Shown here in pieces: positions 6,624 to 9,918 of a stretch of 9,918 nt of DNA. Source of the DNA: Candidatus Aminicenantota bacterium (lineage in GTDB: Bacteria > Acidobacteriota > Aminicenantia > Aminicenantales > Saccharicenantaceae); NCBI GenBank assembly GCA_026393955.1, contig JAPKZE010000334.1, positions 1 through 9,918 of the forward strand. The letters are read 5' to 3'. The first letter of the stretch is position 1. Each line of letters starts with the position of its first letter. The position numbers were made by a program, and so were the translations under genes. The notes under the pieces are model-generated. The model ran no database searches. It had not been told where the DNA came from and was given only the letters and a program-made list of their open reading frames with translations.

Positions 6624-8504
6624 ATGATCGTCGTCGATAATCTGTCGAAGAGCTACGGCAAGCAGGGGCTCTTCGACGCCATCAGCTTCAAGGTCAACCG
6701 CAAGGAGCGCGTCGGCGTCGTCGGCCGCAACGGCCACGGCAAGACGACCCTGTTCCGGATGATCACCGGGGATGAGGAGCCGGACGAGGGCACGATCACC
6801 AAGCCTCGCAAGTACCGCATCGGCTACGTCGAGCAGAGGCCGCGGTTCACCGAAGCGACCGTCCTGGCCGAGGCCGCCAAGGCCCTGCCGCACGACGCTC
6901 CCAACGAGATCTGGAGGGTCGAGAAGGTCCTGGCCGGCCTGGGCTTCGAGGCGGCCGACCTGGAGAAGAAGCCGTCCGAGCTCTCGGGCGGCTATCAGGT
7001 CCGGCTCAACCTGACCAAGGTCCTGGTCGGCGACTACCAGATGCTTCTCCTCGACGAGCCCAGCAACTACCTCGACATCACGTCGATCCGGTGGCTGGAG
7101 CGGTTCCTGGCGGCCTGGCCGGGCGAGCTCCTGCTCATCACCCACGACCGCAGCTTCATGGACAACGTCGTCACCCATGTTCTCGGCATCCACCGCCGCA
7201 ATGTCCGCAAGATCGAGGGCGACACCGGCAAGTACTACGAGCAGATCGCGGCCGAGGAGGAGATCTACGAGAAGACGCGGGTCAACGACGAGCGGAAGAG
7301 GAAGGAGATGGACCTCTTCATCACCCGTTTCCGGGCCAAGGCCCGGCTGGGCGGCCTCGTCCAGTCGCGGGTCAAGTCCCTCGAGAAGATGGAGAAGCGG
7401 GAGAAGCTCGAGGAGGTCAAGAACCTGGAATTCGCCTTCGCCGAGAAACCGGGCTATCACAAATACGTCCTGGACGTCCGCGACCTGTCCTTCGCCTACA
7501 CGCCGGACCGGCCTCTCATCCGGCGGTTCTCGATCAGCATCGGGGCCAAGGACCGGGTCTTCGTCATCGGCCGGAACGGCCGGGGCAAGACGACGCTGCT
7601 GCGGCTCCTGGCCGGGGACCTGGAGCCCCGGTCCGGCGTGGTCGATGCGCCCCAGGCGGTCGCGGCCGGCTACTTCGAACAGACCCACATCTCGACCCTG
7701 TCGGAGTCCAACACGGTCCTCGAGGAGATCGGCTCGGCCGATCCCGAGGGCGACCCGAAGCGGACCCGGTTCATCGCCGGCGGGATGATGTTCGAGGGCG
7801 ACGACGCCCTGAAGAGGATCCGGGTGCTCTCGGGCGGGGAGAAGAGCCGGGTCCTGCTTGGCCGGCTCATTGCGACGCCGCTCAACCTGCTCCTCCTCGA
7901 CGAGCCGACCAACCACCTCGACATCGAGTCCAATGACGCCCTGCTCGAAGCCATCGACGCCTTCGACGGCGCCGTGGTCATGGTCACCCACAACGAGATG
8001 TTCCTCCATGCCCTGGCCGACCGGCTGGTCGTCTTCGACAACGACGACATCGTCGTCTACGAGGGCGGCTATCAGAGGTTCCTGGACAAGGTCGGCTGGC
8101 GGGACGAGATCATGCAGGGTTCCGTCGCCGCGGGGCCGCCGCCCGCGGCCGCGGCCGGGGAGGAGCGGCCGAAATGGACGCCCAAGGAGCTCCGCCGGCT
8201 GCGCTCCGAGGTCATCGCCGAGCGGTCGCGCGTCCTGCGGCCGCTCGAGACGCGCATGGCCGCCGTCGAGAAGGACGTGGAGGCGCGCGACGCCGCCCTG
8301 CGCGAATGCAACGCCCGGCTGGTCCAGGCCTCGCAGGACCGCGACGGAGCCAAGGTCGTCGAGGTGTCCAGGGCCATGCACCAGACGAAAAAGGCCATCG
8401 ACGGCCTGCTCGATGAGCTGGAGAAGCTAACTGCGGCGTACGAGGAAAAGAAGGCCGGCTACGACAAGCGGATGCGCGAGCTCGACGAAGCCGTCGAAGT
8501 TTAG
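6624..8504 (+). CDS. ABC-F family ATPase (ribosome-associated translation factor type)
   Basis: This is a 626-residue soluble protein with two ATP-binding cassettes and no membrane segments, the layout of ABC-F proteins that act at the ribosomal E site. Cassette 1 has Walker A GRNGHGKT (34-41), signature LSGG (120-123), Walker B with catalytic Glu145 in LLLDEPSNYLD, and switch His174. Cassette 2 has GRNGRGKT (316-323), LSGG (402-405), Glu427 in LLLLDEPTNHLD, and His456. The charged helical linker between them (about 205-275) corresponds to the P-site tRNA-interaction region. An Ala/Pro-rich hinge (about 501-511) leads to a C-terminal coiled coil (about 520-625), as in Uup-type members. Both sites look catalytically competent. 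The start follows AAGGG (6611-6615) by 8 nt. It has its own promoter and no functional tie to its neighbours. A housekeeping role in rescuing stalled translation is more likely than antibiotic resistance, but sequence alone does not decide. Confidence 0.95.
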   Translation: MIVVDNLSKSYGKQGLFDAISFKVNRKERVGVVGRNGHGKTTLFRMITGDEEPDEGTITKPRKYRIGYVEQRPRFTEATVLAEAAKALPHDAPNEIWRVEKVLAGLGFEAADLEKKPSELSGGYQVRLNLTKVLVGDYQMLLLDEPSNYLDITSIRWLERFLAAWPGELLLITHDRSFMDNVVTHVLGIHRRNVRKIEGDTGKYYEQIAAEEEIYEKTRVNDERKRKEMDLFITRFRAKARLGGLVQSRVKSLEKMEKREKLEEVKNLEFAFAEKPGYHKYVLDVRDLSFAYTPDRPLIRRFSISIGAKDRVFVIGRNGRGKTTLLRLLAGDLEPRSGVVDAPQAVAAGYFEQTHISTLSESNTVLEEIGSADPEGDPKRTRFIAGGMMFEGDDALKRIRVLSGGEKSRVLLGRLIATPLNLLLLDEPTNHLDIESNDALLEAIDAFDGAVVMVTHNEMFLHALADRLVVFDNDDIVVYEGGYQRFLDKVGWRDEIMQGSVAAGPPPAAAAGEERPKWTPKELRRLRSEVIAERSRVLRPLETRMAAVEKDVEARDAALRECNARLVQASQDRDGAKVVEVSRAMHQTKKAIDGLLDELEKLTAAYEEKKAGYDKRMRELDEAVEV

Positions 8505-8506
8505 GT

Positions 8507-8534
8507 TTGACCCCGTCGTTCTTTACGATATAAT
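8507..8534 (+). promoter_or_regulatory. Strong sigma70-like promoter for the pst unit
   Basis: There is a -35 TTGACC (8507-8512), a 16-bp spacer and a perfect -10 TATAAT (8529-8534). It begins 2 bp after the ABC-F stop codon. Transcription would start near 8541, giving a leader of only about 23 nt. A weak TTGG/CCAA inverted repeat (8541-8544 with 8555-8558) lies in that leader. I do not recognise a Pho box. Confidence 0.7.
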
Positions 8535-8563
8535 TTGCCCTTGGTGGTCTATATCCAAACGAC

Positions 8564-9376
8564 ATGACGCGCCAAAGGCCCGCTCTGCACCTCCTGTTCT
8601 CGCTGCTGGCCCTCGGCGTCGTCCTTTTTCCGGCCTGCCGGCGAACCGGTGAGCGGGCGGACCTGACCCTGGCCGGATCGACCAGCATCCAGCCGTTCGC
8701 CGACAAATGGGCCGAAGTGTTCATGCAGACCCATCCCGACTACGGGGTCAACGTCCAGGGCGGCGGTTCGAGCGCCGGCATTCAGGCCTGCAAGAGCGGC
8801 GCCTGCCAGATCGGCATGTCCTCCCGCGAGCTCAAGGGCGACGAGAAGGCCCTCGTCGAGATCGTCGTCGCCCGAGACGGCCTGGCCATCATCGTCCATC
8901 CCTCCAATCCCGTCCGGGGCGTGAAGGTCGCCGAGGTCAAGCAGATCTTCGCCGGAGACCTGAGGAATTGGCGGCTCCTCGGCGGCCCCGACCGGACGAT
9001 CACGGTGGTCACGCGGGAGGAAGGTTCGGGGACCCGGGGGGCCTTCCAGGAGCTGGTCATGGGCAAGACCCGGATCTTCCCGGGAGCCCTCACCGAGGAT
9101 TCCAACGGCACGGTCCGCGAGATCGTCGCCCATGATCCCCACGCGATCGGCTTCATCTCCCTGGGCCTCGTCAACGAACAGGTCCGGGCCCTCGACCTCG
9201 ACGGGGCCGCGGCCAGCGAAGCCCATATCAGGGACGGGAGCTACAAGCTCGTCCGGCCTTTCCTCTTCGTCAGCCAGGGCGAGCCGACCGGTCACGCCAA
9301 GGCCTTCATCGATTTCGTGCTGTCCGATGAAGGCCAGGCCCTGGTCAAGAAGGAGGGTCTCCTGCCGGTCCGGTGA
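8564..9376 (+). CDS. pstS: Phosphate ABC transporter substrate-binding lipoprotein PstS
   Basis: This is a 270-residue periplasmic phosphate receptor that delivers phosphate to the PstCAB permease. Residues 1-24 are a lipoprotein signal with a slightly unusual lipobox (LFPAC), so Cys25 would be the lipidated anchor. Phosphate-pocket motifs are present: GSTSIQPF (38-45), GGGSSAGIQA (66-75), the Asp of ARDG (Asp105) and EGSGTRGAF (153-161). It is shorter than the roughly 346-residue E. coli protein and fits the compact PstS type found outside Proteobacteria. The start at 8564 is the first start codon after an in-frame stop in the promoter (8531-8533) and gives an intact signal peptide. The Shine-Dalgarno sequence is weak (GGTGG, 16 nt upstream), unlike the strong ones of neighbouring genes. 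The pstC gene follows by 21 bp. The promoter is immediately upstream, and phosphate control is expected but not visible. Confidence 0.95.
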   Translation: MTRQRPALHLLFSLLALGVVLFPACRRTGERADLTLAGSTSIQPFADKWAEVFMQTHPDYGVNVQGGGSSAGIQACKSGACQIGMSSRELKGDEKALVEIVVARDGLAIIVHPSNPVRGVKVAEVKQIFAGDLRNWRLLGGPDRTITVVTREEGSGTRGAFQELVMGKTRIFPGALTEDSNGTVREIVAHDPHAIGFISLGLVNEQVRALDLDGAAASEAHIRDGSYKLVRPFLFVSQGEPTGHAKAFIDFVLSDEGQALVKKEGLLPVR

Positions 9377-9397
9377 CCGGCGGGGGAGGAGGACGCG

Positions 9398-9918
9398 ATG
9401 GCGGGAACGGGGAGCAAGAGAGCGGGGAACCGGCTCGAGCGCAACGACCGGCTCGTCCGTCTGGCCCTGCTCGTCGTCGCCTTCTCGGCGGTCTCCGTCC
9501 TCCTCGTCATCACCGTGTTCATCGTCGGCCAAGGACCGCCGATCATGTTCAAGTACGGCCTGAAGAGCTTTCTGACCGGAACGAGCTGGTATCCCTCGGA
9601 GAAGCTCTTCGGCCTCTGGCCCATGATCGTCGGCTCCCTCTTCGTCACCGCCGGCGCTCTGGTGATCGGCATCCCCTTCGGGCTGGCTTGCGCCATCGTG
9701 CTGACGGAGTTCTCCTCGAAGCGGGTCCGGCGCTTCATCAAGCCCGTGATCGAGCTTCTGGCGGGGATCCCTTCGGTCGTCTACGGCTTCATGGGCGTCA
9801 TCATCCTCGTCCCGTTCATCCGGGAGACCTTCGGGGGGCCGGGCTTATCGGTCCTGGCCGCCTCGATCATCCTGGGCATCATGATCCTGCCGACCATCAT
9901 CTCCATCTCCGTCGATTC
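9398..9918 (+). CDS. pstC: Phosphate ABC transporter permease PstC, N-terminal part (runs off right edge)
   Basis: This inner-membrane permease subunit of the high-affinity phosphate importer pairs with PstA and is driven by PstB. There are 173 complete codons before the edge. The N-terminus is basic and cytoplasmic (1-19). Membrane helices lie at about 20-45, 74-100, 116-140 and 148-172. Between the first two is the periplasmic loop with LTGTSWYPSEKLFGLWPMIV, which is typical of PstC. ELLAGIPSVVYGFMG (118-132) is a conserved PstC signature. The start at 9398 has a strong GGAGGAGG (9385-9392) 5 nt upstream and lies 21 bp after pstS, so both are on one transcript. The rest of the gene and presumably pstA and pstB lie beyond the window. 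Confidence 0.95.
   Translation, partial: MAGTGSKRAGNRLERNDRLVRLALLVVAFSAVSVLLVITVFIVGQGPPIMFKYGLKSFLTGTSWYPSEKLFGLWPMIVGSLFVTAGALVIGIPFGLACAIVLTEFSSKRVRRFIKPVIELLAGIPSVVYGFMGVIILVPFIRETFGGPGLSVLAASIILGIMILPTIISISVD

Noticed and set aside
6027..8381. 784-codon antisense frame opposite the ABC-F gene
   Set aside because: No motif or initiation signal is seen. The sense strand carries two complete ATP-binding cassettes, so this frame is a codon-bias shadow.
6624..8504. Possible antibiotic-resistance ABC-F
   Set aside because: The C-terminal coiled coil is Uup-like, and nothing nearby suggests resistance or transfer. The sequence alone does not support a resistance label.

Overview
The window is a high-G+C stretch (roughly two thirds G+C by eye) of a bacterial chromosome, densely packed with seven protein-coding genes. 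Two of them run off the window edges. The gene content suggests a Gram-negative-type organism of the Acidobacteriota, possibly the Aminicenantia lineage. The grounds are a secreted S46 dipeptidyl peptidase, a Tat-type PLP enzyme, lipoprotein-anchored enzymes, and a small secreted beta-rich protein of a type common in acidobacterial genomes. That assignment is an inference, because no rRNA or other marker gene is present. I see no tRNA, rRNA, mobile element, CRISPR array or long repeat.

Layout. Bases 1-847 (minus strand) hold the first 282 codons of a P2-type cation-pumping ATPase. A 154-bp divergent intergenic region (848-1001) carries a promoter for each direction. Bases 1002-4702 form a two-gene unit: a secreted S46 dipeptidyl peptidase whose stop codon overlaps (ATGA) the start of an ADP-ribosylglycohydrolase-fold lipoprotein. 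A new promoter overlaps the end of that gene and drives a second pair: a Tat-signal class V aminotransferase-fold enzyme (4777-6144) and, 14 bp on, the small secreted protein (6159-6572). An extended -10 promoter then precedes a 626-residue ABC-F ATPase (6624-8504), a cytoplasmic ribosome-associated type of protein. Immediately after its stop codon a strong sigma70-like promoter starts a phosphate-uptake unit: the PstS lipoprotein (8564-9376) and the beginning of the PstC permease (9398 to the end).

How the genes work together. The pst genes form a clear functional unit, with pstA, pstB and possibly phoU expected just beyond the right edge. The S46 peptidase and the ADP-ribosylglycohydrolase-like lipoprotein are translationally coupled and both are predicted to act outside the cytoplasm. 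This suggests linked extracytoplasmic processing of peptides and a glycosyl or ADP-ribosyl substrate, but the substrate cannot be read from the sequence. The aminotransferase-fold protein and the small protein are probably cotranscribed and also predicted to be exported. Four consecutive genes (1002-6572) therefore encode envelope or secreted proteins. I see no defence system, no clear transfer signature and no wholly novel machinery. The most interesting points are the unusual S1-pocket residue of the S46 peptidase and the altered metal site of the exported ADP-ribosylglycohydrolase homologue.
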